Of a DNA stretch of 64,000 nt, positions 36,655 to 47,203 are shown piece after piece. Positions within the stretch are counted from its first letter, which is position 1, and the number at the start of each line of letters is the position of its first letter. The DNA comes from Aceticella autotrophica (GTDB taxonomy: Bacteria > Bacillota > Thermoanaerobacteria > Thermoanaerobacterales > Thermoanaerobacteraceae). The notes under the pieces are model-generated. The model saw only the letters and a program-made list of their open reading frames with translations. It was not told where the DNA came from and did not search any database. The DNA lies in NCBI RefSeq assembly GCF_017357865.1, contig NZ_CP060096.1:1054001-1118000 (forward strand). Reading direction: 5' to 3'. Made by a program: the position numbers and the translations under genes.

Positions 36655-38451
36655 TCAGTTAAATACACTATCTTTAACCTGCTCTTTAGTGAGTTTATCA
36701 GTAACTAACCATCCGTACCATTTCATAATGGAATCTATTATAATAGTTATTGCAAGGATTATTATAGCTATTGATATTGTTACAAGTACCATATTGCCTT
36801 TTGGTAGATAGTTTGTAACTATATTCAAATATGCCGCATACAAAGTAGTTGTAGCTATGAATATAAAAGGAACTAATGTTATCCATATATATTGAATTTT
36901 CCCTTTTTTAATAATAACAGTGGTTCCTAAAGCTAATGCTATTGCTCCAAGTAGTTGGTTGGAAGTTCCGAACAAGGGCCATAATGTTGAAATATTTCCG
37001 CCATATACTAAATATCCCCATGAAAAAGACATCAGAAAACTGGTTATAATTATACCTGGCCACCAATTTCTATCTTTTAAAGGTTTATATATAAATCCCC
37101 CTGCTTCCTGAAGCAAGTATCTTCCTACACGCGTACCTGCATCTATTGTTGTAAGAATAAATAATGCTTCAAACAGTATTACAAAATGATAAAGGTATGC
37201 ACCGAGATGCTCTAAAAATGGAATTTTTGAAAAGATAAAGGTCATACCTACACCAAGCGTTACTGCACCACCCGGTCGTCCTGCTACGTTTTCACCTACT
37301 AAATGTGATAAAACTGGCAGGTCTACAACCTTCATTCCCAATTTCTGAAAAACTTCAGGTGCTACGTTTATAGCAAAATAATCGGCTGGAATTAAGCTTG
37401 TTGCAGCGATTAAAGCCATTATTGCAACAAAACCTTCTGCTAACATTGCACCATATGCAATAGGAAGTATGTCCTTTTCATTTTTTATCATTTTAGGTGT
37501 TGTTCCTGAGGAAACTAATGCATGAAATCCTGACAATGCTCCACACGCAATTGTTATGAACAAATAAGGCCATACTTTTCCCGGTATTATTGGTCCTCCA
37601 CCGTTTACAAAAGGAGTTATTGCAGGCATTCGTATTGCAGGATTAACAAATATAACACCTATTGCCAAAAGAAACATTACACCAAGCTTCATGTAGGTGC
37701 TTAAATAATCCCTGGGAACCAATAGGAGCCATACAGGTAAGACTGCAGCTAAAAAACCATATGATGCCAAAATAATTGTCATCTCTTTCTGATTAAATGT
37801 TAAATAATGAGCTATGGCTGTGTGTTCAATATATGGTCCTGCAACAACAGAAATAAGCAAAAGTGTTATACCTATTATTGTAGCTCCTTTTATATCTTCT
37901 GGTCTAATCCATCTCATGTAAATTGCCATAAAAATTGCTATTGGTATTGTAGCGCCAACGATAAAAGTTCCCCATGGGCTGTTATAGAGTGCATTTACGA
38001 TAACAAGTGCGAGTCCAGCCATTGTAATTACAAGGATAAAAATAACGGCTATTGCAGTTGCTATACCTGATATTTTATTTACTTCTTTTCTTGTAATATC
38101 TATTATTGATGTGCCGTCATATCTTACAGATGCAAAAAGTATTACCATATCGTGAACACCGCCTGCTACTACTGCACCAATTAGAATCCACAGGGTTCCT
38201 GGCAGATAACCGAATTGTGCTGCAAGAACAGGTCCTACAAGAGGTCCGGCACCAGCAATTGCAGCAAAATGGTGTCCAAAGAGAACCCATTTATTTGTAG
38301 GAACATAATCGTAACCGTTTTCTAATTTATAAGCTGGTGTTTTCCTGTTTCCGTCTAAGGCGAGAACCTTTGCAGCTATAAAAGCGCCGTAATATCTGTA
38401 TGCAAGTGCATATACGCTTGCAGCAATTATTACTAATACAAGTCCATTCAT
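36655..38451 (-). CDS. cstA: CstA-family carbon starvation / pyruvate-type transporter
   Basis: 598 residues with about 16-18 helices. The N-terminal CstA signature includes YDYVPTNKWVLFGHHFAAIAG and GPLVGPVLAAQFGYLPG; FHALVSSGTTPK and TLWPLFGTSNQL follow. E. coli members import peptides (CstA) or pyruvate (BtsT). The LytS/LytTR pair just upstream on the same strand parallels BtsSR control of BtsT. AGGAGG precedes the ATG. Confidence 0.93.
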   Translation of the reverse strand: MNGLVLVIIAASVYALAYRYYGAFIAAKVLALDGNRKTPAYKLENGYDYVPTNKWVLFGHHFAAIAGAGPLVGPVLAAQFGYLPGTLWILIGAVVAGGVHDMVILFASVRYDGTSIIDITRKEVNKISGIATAIAVIFILVITMAGLALVIVNALYNSPWGTFIVGATIPIAIFMAIYMRWIRPEDIKGATIIGITLLLISVVAGPYIEHTAIAHYLTFNQKEMTIILASYGFLAAVLPVWLLLVPRDYLSTYMKLGVMFLLAIGVIFVNPAIRMPAITPFVNGGGPIIPGKVWPYLFITIACGALSGFHALVSSGTTPKMIKNEKDILPIAYGAMLAEGFVAIMALIAATSLIPADYFAINVAPEVFQKLGMKVVDLPVLSHLVGENVAGRPGGAVTLGVGMTFIFSKIPFLEHLGAYLYHFVILFEALFILTTIDAGTRVGRYLLQEAGGFIYKPLKDRNWWPGIIITSFLMSFSWGYLVYGGNISTLWPLFGTSNQLLGAIALALGTTVIIKKGKIQYIWITLVPFIFIATTTLYAAYLNIVTNYLPKGNMVLVTISIAIIILAITIIIDSIMKWYGWLVTDKLTKEQVKDSVFN

Positions 38452-38600
38452 CTAAATACCTCCTTATTTATTAATAGAACAAATTTCATTTTAATTTTAA
38501 GATGTTTATAAAAAGATTTCATCTATTTCACAATGAGAAGAAGAAAAAAACAGATAAAAAGAAATATATTTGCATGAAAAGAAAATTAGAATATAAAAGT

Positions 38601-39365
38601 TTAGTTAAAAATACCAATTAAGAGTTTTAGCTTTTTAATTTGAGATTTGCTAACAGTGATCTGTGTTTTTTTATCATCTTCCATAACAAGCCAATAAGTA
38701 CCTTTAAACCAAGGAATTACTTCAACAATTTTGTTTAAGTTTACTATATAACTTTTTTGTGCTCTGAAAAATGTGTTACTTTTAAGTTTTTCTTCAAGAT
38801 TTTTTATAGTTCCTTTGTAAATAAAAGTATTATTTTTGGTTTTTATTAATACTTTACCTGAGTAGGCTTTGGCAAACACAATTTCCTCCAAGTCAATAAG
38901 TTTTATTCTGTCGTTTTTCTCAACAGCAAGTTTTTCAACTTTTTTTGTCAAAATTTCACCAGTGATTTTAATGGAATTTTCTAAATCTAACTTTTTCTTA
39001 TAATAGTTTTTTATTTTCTCTAATGTTTTATAAAGTCGCTGTTGGCTTATTGGTTTTAAAAGATAATCAATTGCGCCTATTTCAAAAGCTTCTATTGCAT
39101 GCGTATCATAAGCAGTTGTAAAAATGACATATGGAAGTTCTCCATTTAAAGATATATCTTTTGCTACATCACATCCGTTTATTTTAGGAATATTTATATC
39201 AAGAAATACAATTTCCGGCTTTAATTCCTGTATTAATTTTAATGCAGAAAGACCGTTATCAGCCTCGCCTATAATTTCTATATCCTTATAGTCAGAAAGA
39301 AGATATATTAGTTCTTCTCTTGCAGGTTGTTCGTCATCAACAATTATTGCTCTAAATTTAATCAT
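38601..39365 (-). CDS. LytTR-type response regulator
   Basis: 254 residues. REC domain with acidic DDE near the start, phospho-Asp in IVFLDINIP, Thr in FTTAY and Lys in YLLKPI. C-terminal LytTR DNA-binding domain (about 150-250: FFRAQKSYIVNLNKIVEVIPW). The start at 39365 overlaps the kinase stop by 8 bases. Partner of the LytS-like kinase; the first candidate target is cstA, 149 bases downstream. Confidence 0.92.
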   Translation of the reverse strand: MIKFRAIIVDDEQPAREELIYLLSDYKDIEIIGEADNGLSALKLIQELKPEIVFLDINIPKINGCDVAKDISLNGELPYVIFTTAYDTHAIEAFEIGAIDYLLKPISQQRLYKTLEKIKNYYKKKLDLENSIKITGEILTKKVEKLAVEKNDRIKLIDLEEIVFAKAYSGKVLIKTKNNTFIYKGTIKNLEEKLKSNTFFRAQKSYIVNLNKIVEVIPWFKGTYWLVMEDDKKTQITVSKSQIKKLKLLIGIFN

Positions 39366-41076
39366 ATATTTCATCTCTTTTCAAATTAATTTTTGGAACT
39401 TTGTAAAACACCTTTGTTCCAACATTTTGCTGGCTTTCAATATTAAGAGAACATTCGGAACCAAATAGTGTTATAAGTCTTTCGTTTATATTATAAAGAC
39501 CGATACCGGCACCACTTCCAAATCCTTGTTTTAAAAGTTTTTTTTGCTTTTGTGGTTTTATACCAATACCATTATCTTCTACGTAAAAAAATATATAGGA
39601 CTCTTCTTCTTTTATTTTAATCAAAATTTTACCTCCTTCAGATTTACATGATATTCCATGTTTAATTGAATTTTCAACAATAGGCTGAAGTATAAAAGAA
39701 GGTATTTGATATAATAATACACTTTCATCTATATCTTGTTCTATATGGAGTTTATTTCCAAAACGTGCCTTTTCAATATAAAAATATGCATTTAAATTGT
39801 TTAGTTCTTGAGATATAGAAATATATTTTCCAATATTTTTTAAATTATGTCTAAAATACTCACTTAAATTAATTAGTAGTTCTCTTGCTTCATCAGGTTT
39901 TGTCCTTATAAAGGATATTACAGTATTTAATGCATTAAACAAAAAATGGGGATTAATCTGTGACTGAAGAGCACTTAATTTTGCTTCAGTAGCTAACTTT
40001 CTTTGATATTCAGCATCAGCTATTTCTATTTGATATGACATTAAATGACTGAGACCTTTTGCCAATTCGATTTCTGTATTTGAAATGGTATTGTTTCTGA
40101 ATTTATTTCCGCCCTTATACAGTTTTAAAGTTCCAATTAATTTGTTGTATTTAAAAAGTGGTACAATAACTGCCGATGTAAGTAAACAGTCTTTATGTGG
40201 ACATCCGATTCCATCTTTTGTTTTTACAATGTACATTTTATTATTTTTTATGGCTTCTTTAGTTGCTTGTGTGAGTATTGGCATTCCAGATTTATGATGG
40301 TCTGAAGCAGTGCCTACATGTGCTAAAATTTCTTTCTTATCGGTAATTGCGACTGCAGAAACATTTGTTGAATCATATATAATTTCGGCTACTTTTTGTG
40401 CTGATTCCTTGTTTAATCCCTTTCTTAAATAGGGTAAAGTTTTTGTTGCTATTTCAAGGGCAATTTTTGCTTGCATGGCAGAAATTTTCTCTTTTTCATC
40501 GAATACAGATTTTATAATTATTATGAATATGGTTATTCCTGTTGCATTAACTATTATCATTGGTAATCCTATTAATTTTATCAATTCCAGAGCTTTTGAA
40601 AAAGGTTTTGCAGTTGCTAAAATAATCAGCATTTGTAAAGCTTCTCCAATAAACCCAACTATAAATGATAATTTCCAAGAAATAAATTTGCTTTTATAGT
40701 ATTTTCTAATAAGTCCACCTACAAGGCCTTCTAAAATAGTAGATATTCCACAGGGTATTGCTGTGAATCCTCCTAAGAAAATTCTATGAATTCCTGCAAT
40801 TAAACCAGCTCCTAAACCTACTATAGGTCCTCCTATAAGTCCTGCTACTATAGGACCTACAGCTCTTGTGTTTGCTATAGCACCTTTTATCGGGAGCCCA
40901 ATATAAGTACCTGAAATACCAATTACTCCAAAAATAATCATAGTTATAAAAAGGTCTTTTTTACTTGCAGGTTTGTCATAAATTATTTTTTTAAAGAATT
41001 CAGCTTTTGAGAGTATAAAAGCTAAAAGCGCTATTATGCTAAATCTTTCTGCAAGTCTTAATAATAGTTCCGGCAT
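39358..41076 (-). CDS. LytS-type sensor histidine kinase
   Basis: 572 residues. A 5TMR-LYT membrane sensor (about 1-200: GPIVAGLIGGPIVGLGAGLIAG), a GAF-like domain (about 215-350: SAVIVPLFKYNKLIGTLKLY), a His-kinase box QINPHFLFNALNTV with phospho-His, and an ATPase with IVENSIKHGI and GIGLYNINERL. Architecture as in LytS, YpdA and BtsS, which sense extracellular pyruvate or membrane state. The ligand here is inference by analogy. Confidence 0.92.
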   Translation of the reverse strand: MPELLLRLAERFSIIALLAFILSKAEFFKKIIYDKPASKKDLFITMIIFGVIGISGTYIGLPIKGAIANTRAVGPIVAGLIGGPIVGLGAGLIAGIHRIFLGGFTAIPCGISTILEGLVGGLIRKYYKSKFISWKLSFIVGFIGEALQMLIILATAKPFSKALELIKLIGLPMIIVNATGITIFIIIIKSVFDEKEKISAMQAKIALEIATKTLPYLRKGLNKESAQKVAEIIYDSTNVSAVAITDKKEILAHVGTASDHHKSGMPILTQATKEAIKNNKMYIVKTKDGIGCPHKDCLLTSAVIVPLFKYNKLIGTLKLYKGGNKFRNNTISNTEIELAKGLSHLMSYQIEIADAEYQRKLATEAKLSALQSQINPHFLFNALNTVISFIRTKPDEARELLINLSEYFRHNLKNIGKYISISQELNNLNAYFYIEKARFGNKLHIEQDIDESVLLYQIPSFILQPIVENSIKHGISCKSEGGKILIKIKEEESYIFFYVEDNGIGIKPQKQKKLLKQGFGSGAGIGLYNINERLITLFGSECSLNIESQQNVGTKVFYKVPKINLKRDEIYD

Positions 41077-41346
41077 ATAAAACCCACTCCAAACATAAAA
41101 AGCTTCTTAATTAAAAAGATATTAGGCTTAATTTTATGTATATAATATTTTGTACTAATATTTATTTTACAACATTATTCTATATCAATCCACAAAAATA
41201 GTTTTTTGTATATGTAAATACAAAAAAGAATAAGAAATTTGGCTACTTGTCATATGTTAAAATCTAAGTTTAAATGGTATAATAACAGAAAAATATATTT
41301 TCTTGATAAATAAGATAAATAAAAAGAATACAGAGGGAGATGTTTA

Positions 41347-41979
41347 ATGTATAAAATCAATGAAATATTTTTAAGTATACAGGGGGAAAGTATATCACAG
41401 GGTTATCCAACCGTTTTTGTTAGATTTACAGGTTGTAATTTAAGATGCTCCTATTGTGATACAAAATATGCATATTATGATGGAACCATCTATAATAAAG
41501 ATGATGTAATTAAGGAAATCAATAAGTATGGTTATAAAAGAGTTTGCATTACTGGTGGCGAACCCTTACTCCAGCATAATATACAGGATATTATCGATAT
41601 GCTTAAAGGTTATGAAATGTCAATTGAAACAAACGGCTCAATTGATTTGTCACAATTCAAATTACATAAAAATCATAGATTTGTAATGGACATGAAAGTA
41701 CCTTCATCAAATTGCAGTGATAAAATGTATTTTAAAAACTTTGATTATCTAAAAGAAGAAGATGAGATAAAATTTGTTATAGGCGATAGAAATGATTATA
41801 ACTGGTCAAAAGAAATAATAAAAAAATATTATAAAAAAGGACTAATTATTTTTACACCAATATTCGATATAATAAATATAAAGGATATTGTAAAATGGGT
41901 GCTTGATGACAGACTTGATGTAAGAGTACAAGTACAGTTGCAGAAATTTATATGGGGGAAAAATGAAAGAGGTGTTTAG
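41347..41979 (+). CDS. queE: 7-carboxy-7-deazaguanine synthase (radical SAM)
   Basis: 210 residues. Converts CPH4 to CDG in queuosine/7-deazaguanine synthesis. [4Fe-4S] site CNLRCSYC, preceded by IFLSIQGESISQGYPTVFVR; GGEPLLQ is the SAM motif. The stop lies next to the queC start. queD and queF are not in this window. Confidence 0.94.
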   Translation: MYKINEIFLSIQGESISQGYPTVFVRFTGCNLRCSYCDTKYAYYDGTIYNKDDVIKEINKYGYKRVCITGGEPLLQHNIQDIIDMLKGYEMSIETNGSIDLSQFKLHKNHRFVMDMKVPSSNCSDKMYFKNFDYLKEEDEIKFVIGDRNDYNWSKEIIKKYYKKGLIIFTPIFDIINIKDIVKWVLDDRLDVRVQVQLQKFIWGKNERGV

Positions 41980-42669
41980 ATGAAAAAGGCAGTTATATTG
42001 TTATCAGGTGGAATGGACAGTACTACCTGTATGTCAGTTGCATATAAAGAAGGATATGATATGTATCCCATTTCATTTGACTATAACCAGAGGCATAAAA
42101 GAGAATTAGAATGTGCAAAAAATGTTGCAGAATTCTACAAGGTAAAGCAACATAAGATTATAAAACTCGATAATGTTGGTGGTAGTGCTCTTACGGATTT
42201 TACAATTGATGTGCCTGATTACAAAGGTGATTCAGAAAAAATACCTGTGACTTATGTGCCTGCAAGGAATATTTTATTCTTAAGTTATGCTGTGGGCTAT
42301 GGAGAAGTAATAGATGCTGAAGCTATATTCATAGGTGTAAGTTCTGTGGATTACAGTGGATATCCGGATTGTAGACCTGAGTTTATAGAAGCATTTCAAA
42401 AAGTAATTAATATAGGGACAAAAAGTGGGGTTGAAGGTAGACCTATAAAAATAATTACACCCCTTATAAACTTGACAAAGGCTGAAACAGTAAAACTTGC
42501 AGTAAAAAATCAAGCACCCCTTCATCTTACTACTACTTGTTATAAGGGAGGAGAGAAAGCATGTGGTATTTGTGATAGTTGCAGACTTCGTATTAAAGGT
42601 TTTAAAAAGGCTGGAATAAAAGACCCGATAGAATATGAAATTGAGATCGACTGGAGAGATAATAAATAA
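41980..42669 (+). CDS. queC: 7-cyano-7-deazaguanine synthase
   Basis: 229 residues. ATP-dependent conversion of CDG to preQ0. PP-loop [21 protein letters not shown]; the zinc site is [18 protein letters not shown]. Immediately follows queE. Confidence 0.96.
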   Translation: MKKAVILLSGGMDSTTCMSVAYKEGYDMYPISFDYNQRHKRELECAKNVAEFYKVKQHKIIKLDNVGGSALTDFTIDVPDYKGDSEKIPVTYVPARNILFLSYAVGYGEVIDAEAIFIGVSSVDYSGYPDCRPEFIEAFQKVINIGTKSGVEGRPIKIITPLINLTKAETVKLAVKNQAPLHLTTTCYKGGEKACGICDSCRLRIKGFKKAGIKDPIEYEIEIDWRDNK

Positions 42670-42745
42670 TTTGTATTTAATTAAAACAACAAGTCTATTA
42701 AATAAGCAGAATTATAAAAATATAATGATTATTGGAGGTTTTATA

Positions 42746-44722
42746 GTGAGAAGTATCAAAAGTAAACAACTTTTACTTATAGCTGCTGTAGTGAGTATTT
42801 CACTTGCTATTACAGGGTTTTATGCTGTAAATATATCCCAAAACATACTAAAATCGAAAATAAACAATTCAAATCAAGCAGCATTATCCGTTGTTAATCA
42901 ATATATGGATTTATTTAAAGAAAATACTGAGATGTTTTTATTGAACCTATCAAAATCAGAAGCTGTAGCAAATTATGATGGAAGTGCTGAGAGTTTACAA
43001 GCTGTCTATAAAGAAATGCAGAATATAAAAATTAGTAATCCAGAGATTAAGAATGTGTATTTTATTACAACAGATAATAAAACGGTCATATATCCTCAAC
43101 AGGATTTAAAAAATGTTAATATGACTCAGAAACCTTGGTACATAGATGCAGTAACTTCTGATGGAAAGGTATTTTGGACAGAACCCTATACCGATTCCTT
43201 AACAAAAGATCAGGAAGTTACATTATCAATGTCAGTTAAAGGAGCCGATGGCAAATTAATCGGGGTATGTGGTATGGACATAAGCCTTGAATACATTGCA
43301 TCAAAATTACAAAATATTAAGGTTGGTAATACAGGATATATATATTTGCTTTCAAAAGATGGTATATTCATAACACATCCTGATAAAAAAATGATAGGAA
43401 TAAACATTAACAAATATGATTTTGGTAACAAATTAATGTCTTTGAAAAATGGCATGTTCGAATATGTATTCAATAATCAACCAAAATTTGCAAGTGTAAA
43501 ACTACTTGATAATTTTGGATGGAGGGGAGTAGTGACAAATGAATCCACTGAACTTACCAATGATACAAACAAGATAAGGAATTCTGTAATTATAATCATG
43601 ATAATATTCTTATTATTAGGATTATCAATTTCATATTTTTATTTAAATTCTATAACATCTGCTTTAAAAAAGATTATGGACGCAATGGAAACAGCTTCAA
43701 GAGGTGACATAACGGTTAGAACAAATATAAGCAGAAAAGATGAAACAGGTGTATTATCAAGAAGTTTTAACAATATGATGGAAAATCTAAAAACATTAAT
43801 AAAAAATATCTACGGGATAGCAGGTTCTGTCAATAAAACCTCTGAAAATCTTGCTATAGGTTCTGAACAAGCTTCACAAGCAATGCAGGATGTTGCTGCT
43901 GCTATTGAACAGATTGCAGAAGGTGCATCAAGTCAGGCAAAAGATGCAGAAAACAGTGCGAATGCCGCTATAAAACTTAGTGAACTTTTAGATACATCCG
44001 CTGATAATGTAATACATATAAATGAAGAAATGAATAAGATAAGTATTAATTCAAATAATGGTTTGAAGGCTATAAATGACCTTATTGAAAAAACTAATAA
44101 AAGTATCGAGGCTAATAAAGAAGTTAATCAATCAACAGTTTATCTTCATGAAAAATCGAAAGAAATAGGTAAAATTGTTGAGGCTATTACAGAAATAGCT
44201 GACAGGACTAACCTTCTCTCATTGAATGCTGCAATTGAGGCTGCAAGAGCAGGAGAAGCAGGACGAGGTTTTGCAGTAGTAGCAAATGAAGTTAAAAATT
44301 TAGCGGAACAGTCTTCAGAGGCTGCAGGTAATATTGGAAATCTGATATCTGAAATTCAAAGGAATATTGAAGATACTACAAAAACTGTTGATGAATCAAG
44401 CAAGATTACAAATCAGCAAACAGAGGCTATTTTTGGCACAAAACAGATGTTTGAAGGCATAATAGGAACAGTCAAACTTATAGCAGAAAAAGTGGAAAAT
44501 CTTAATCAAGCATTTAAAGAAATCGAATCACAAAAAGATAAAATTGTAAATTCTGTTCAGGATATTGCAGCAGTATCAGAAGAAACAGCGGCATCATCAG
44601 AAGAAGTATCTGCAACATTTGAAGAACAAACCGCAATTGTTGAAGAAATGTCTTCAACAGCCGATGAACTAAAAAAATATGCCGATACGCTTTTAGAATC
44701 AGTTAAGAGGTTTAAAGTTTAA
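42746..44722 (+). CDS. Methyl-accepting chemotaxis protein with dCache sensor
   Basis: 658 residues from the GTG at 42746 (GGAGG at 42734-42738). TM1 at about 8-28, an extracellular dCache domain (to about 275; [23 protein letters not shown]), TM2 ([21 protein letters not shown]), HAMP, and a signalling hairpin with [21 protein letters not shown]. Ligand unknown; che genes are not in the window. The C-terminus lacks an obvious CheR-docking pentapeptide. Confidence 0.93.
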   Translation: MRSIKSKQLLLIAAVVSISLAITGFYAVNISQNILKSKINNSNQAALSVVNQYMDLFKENTEMFLLNLSKSEAVANYDGSAESLQAVYKEMQNIKISNPEIKNVYFITTDNKTVIYPQQDLKNVNMTQKPWYIDAVTSDGKVFWTEPYTDSLTKDQEVTLSMSVKGADGKLIGVCGMDISLEYIASKLQNIKVGNTGYIYLLSKDGIFITHPDKKMIGININKYDFGNKLMSLKNGMFEYVFNNQPKFASVKLLDNFGWRGVVTNESTELTNDTNKIRNSVIIIMIIFLLLGLSISYFYLNSITSALKKIMDAMETASRGDITVRTNISRKDETGVLSRSFNNMMENLKTLIKNIYGIAGSVNKTSENLAIGSEQASQAMQDVAAAIEQIAEGASSQAKDAENSANAAIKLSELLDTSADNVIHINEEMNKISINSNNGLKAINDLIEKTNKSIEANKEVNQSTVYLHEKSKEIGKIVEAITEIADRTNLLSLNAAIEAARAGEAGRGFAVVANEVKNLAEQSSEAAGNIGNLISEIQRNIEDTTKTVDESSKITNQQTEAIFGTKQMFEGIIGTVKLIAEKVENLNQAFKEIESQKDKIVNSVQDIAAVSEETAASSEEVSATFEEQTAIVEEMSSTADELKKYADTLLESVKRFKV

Positions 44723-44803
44723 TAAAATTAATAAATATTTTAGCAATGATAAGGAGATAATCAAAAGTAGTATATCAAGACATTATCATAAATCAATCAA
44801 TGA

Positions 44804-45459
44804 CTTATTAATGTATTTCATAACTGTGTTGATAACATTTTAAATCAGATTAAAGGAGAATACATATTTTTATTAACTGATTACGATGGTTATCTTCTAA
44901 ATATAAGATGCAATAAAAAATATATATCTGCATTGACAAATCGTGTTTTAGCATAGGCACGTATTTTAAAGAAGAAGCCGTAGGGACAAATGGCATTTCA
45001 ATGGCGATGAAATTAAGAAGATTAGTTTATTTAGAACCTCAGCATCATTACTATGACATTTTGAAAAAATGGTATTGTATTGCAGCACCTATCATTATAG
45101 ATGAAAAGATAATAGGATATCTTGATGTATCGACGATAGAATATGGCATGGCAGATGAAATGACTATAGTTTTAGAATTGCTTGCAGATAAAATTGCCAA
45201 TGAATATAAAACCAATATAAAAGAGCAAGAACTAAATAACGGTAATATAAAATTAACTGATAATCAGATAAAGATATTGCAAATGCTTGCAAAGGGTTAT
45301 AAAGAATTGACCATATCGATAGAGCTTGGAATTAAACCTGTTACTGTAAAATACCATAAGAGGAAAATAATTGAGAAGCTATGTGTAAAAACCATTCAAG
45401 AAGCAGTTGCAAAAGCAGTTAAATTAAATTTAATAGATAATTTAATAGATATAGATTAA
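44804..45459 (+). pseudogene. Frameshifted GAF/LuxR-type regulator (copy 2)
   Basis: An upstream frame (44804-44956) reads LLTDYDGYLLNIRCNKKYIS and stops at TAG 44954-44956. The next frame from 44956 reads GTYFKEEAVGTNGISMAMKL then WYCIAAPIIIDEKIIGYLDVS, as in AcoR-like sensor domains, then a LuxR helix-turn-helix to 45459. An ATG at 45001 could give 152 residues, but the sensor is broken. The 3' part matches the fragment at 11553. Confidence 0.75.
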
Positions 45460-45570
45460 ATTTTAAGACTATACTTTTGTATAGTTTTTTTGCTTTTTAT
45501 GTCAAAACTATACAAAGATATAGTAGACATTAGAAATAATCGTTGTAAAATGGGAAAAAATTTTATGCAT

Positions 45571-46512
45571 CTAATTTGTCATAGTCTGAAACATTCCATC
45601 TTCTACTTTGCTGTAATGGTTAGTTCCCCATATACCTACCAATATCATAACACTGCCTATAACATGATACCAGTAAAATGTTTCATGCCTTATCACGACA
45701 CCCGCTATAATTGATATTATTGTTGTCAAATTAGCAAATACCGACGCCTGTGATACCGGCAGTTTAGAAAGTATAAAATTATTCAGAATATATGCAACGA
45801 CAGAGGATAAAATGCCGAGATATAACACAGGTATAAATACCCTGTAATCTAATAAATTTGTAAAATAAGCATAAAAATTTTTATTTATAATTCTTTTTAA
45901 ATCAAAAAGGTTAAAAAATACAGCGCCAAACCACATCATCACAAAAGTTATTTCAATTGAAGAAAAATCAAGAGAATATCTTCTTGCTAATATAGTATAA
46001 ATAGCTGCAGACAAGACAGCACCTAAGAGATATATAAAACCTATAATAGAAATATTTTTCCTATCTATTCCTGTCATTAAAATTATAAAAACGACTCCAA
46101 TAACAGATAAAATAATAAATAAAAGTTGATATAAAGATGGTCTTTCATTTAAAAAAATTACCGCCAATATAGTAACAGCAACTGGAATCAATGAAATCAT
46201 TAATCCTGATAAAGAAGAAGACGTATATTTAACACCATAAGTTTCAAATACAAAGTAAATAACAGGTTCAGATAAAGAAAGAAAAAATAAAGGCCACATA
46301 TTCTTCCCTTTATAATTGAGTTTAATTAATTTGAAAAACCATAATAAAGTTAGTAAAGTTGCTGCAATCAAAAATCTATAAGCTATAAGTTCCATAGGTG
46401 GAACAATATCAAGCCCTATAGAAGTAAACAAAAATGAAAATCCAAAAATTGAAGCCATCCCTATTCCTGCTAAATAAGGATAATAACTCTTTATCCTCTC
46501 CAAATTTAACAC
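45571..46512 (-). CDS. EamA/DMT-family transporter
   Basis: 313 residues, ten predicted helices in two EamA repeats. Motifs: ASIFGFSFLFTSIGLDIVPPMELIAYRF, VAVTILAVIFLNERPS and the second-repeat ANLTTIISIIAGVVIRHE. Drug/metabolite exporters of this type move amino acids or other metabolites; substrate unknown. Confidence 0.9.
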   Translation of the reverse strand: MLNLERIKSYYPYLAGIGMASIFGFSFLFTSIGLDIVPPMELIAYRFLIAATLLTLLWFFKLIKLNYKGKNMWPLFFLSLSEPVIYFVFETYGVKYTSSSLSGLMISLIPVAVTILAVIFLNERPSLYQLLFIILSVIGVVFIILMTGIDRKNISIIGFIYLLGAVLSAAIYTILARRYSLDFSSIEITFVMMWFGAVFFNLFDLKRIINKNFYAYFTNLLDYRVFIPVLYLGILSSVVAYILNNFILSKLPVSQASVFANLTTIISIIAGVVIRHETFYWYHVIGSVMILVGIWGTNHYSKVEDGMFQTMTN

Positions 46513-46579
46513 CCCCGCACCTTTTTAAAAACACCGATATAATTATATAGCACTTCACACAAAAAATAAAATCCATACG

Positions 46580-46632
46580 AAGGGGACGGTTCTTTTCATC
46601 TGAAAAATTCAGACAAGAGGAACCGTCCCCTT
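46580..46632. repeat. Palindromic GGGGACGGTTC element
   Basis: Arms AAGGGGACGGTTC and GAACCGTCCCCTT, extending inward to TCTGAA/TTCAGA with a few mismatches. Resembles dispersed palindromes seen in many clostridial genomes. Sits between the EamA gene and the sigma operon. Confidence 0.75.
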
Positions 46633-46700
46633 TGTCTGAAAAAGTTTTGTCACAAAATTGGTTTTAGATGTGTTATTATTAGTGAAAAGGGACAGGGGAG

Positions 46701-47201
46701 GTGTTAGAAATAGAGGAGAGTTTCAAAGATATCTTTGAAAGGTATTATCCAAAAATTTTAAAACAGATATCCTGGATTGTAAAAGATGAATTTAAGGCTG
46801 AAGACCTCGCGCAGGAGGTATTTATAAAGTTCTTAAAAAAGCCTCCCCGGCACAATGAAAATATAGGAGGTTGGCTTTCAAAAGGGGCTATCAATCATGC
46901 ATTAAATTATATCCGCAGTGAAAAAAGCACAAAAACAAGAGAACTGGAAGTTTTTAAAATAACACAAGAGGAATCCTTTATTAACCCTGAAGAGATGGCA
47001 ATTGAAAATCTTGAGAAAACCAAAGTAAAAGAAATCCTTCTAAAAATGAGTAAAAGAGATATGATGTGTCTTTTACTTAAACATTCGGGATATAGTTATG
47101 AAGAAATATCAAATTCATTAGGAATAAAAAAATCCTCCGTAGGAACAACTATTGCAAGAGCACAAAAAAAATTTAAAGAATTGTATGAAAAGGAGGTGTA
47201 G
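46701..47201 (+). CDS. ECF-type RNA polymerase sigma factor
   Basis: 166 residues. Region 2 contains DEFKAEDLAQEVFIKFL; region 4 contains LLLKHSGYSYEEISNSLGIKKSSVGTTIARAQKKFKELY. The GTG at 46701 directly abuts AGGGGAG; AAAAGGG about 10 bases upstream may serve instead, so the start is uncertain. First of a four-gene operon with an anti-sigma factor and an ABC exporter. Confidence 0.9.
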   Translation: MLEIEESFKDIFERYYPKILKQISWIVKDEFKAEDLAQEVFIKFLKKPPRHNENIGGWLSKGAINHALNYIRSEKSTKTRELEVFKITQEESFINPEEMAIENLEKTKVKEILLKMSKRDMMCLLLKHSGYSYEEISNSLGIKKSSVGTTIARAQKKFKELYEKEV

Positions 47202-47203
47202 AT

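Noticed and set aside
41080-41346. preQ1 riboswitch before queE
   Set aside because: The AT-rich leader lacks the preQ1 hairpin and the A-rich pseudoknot tail.
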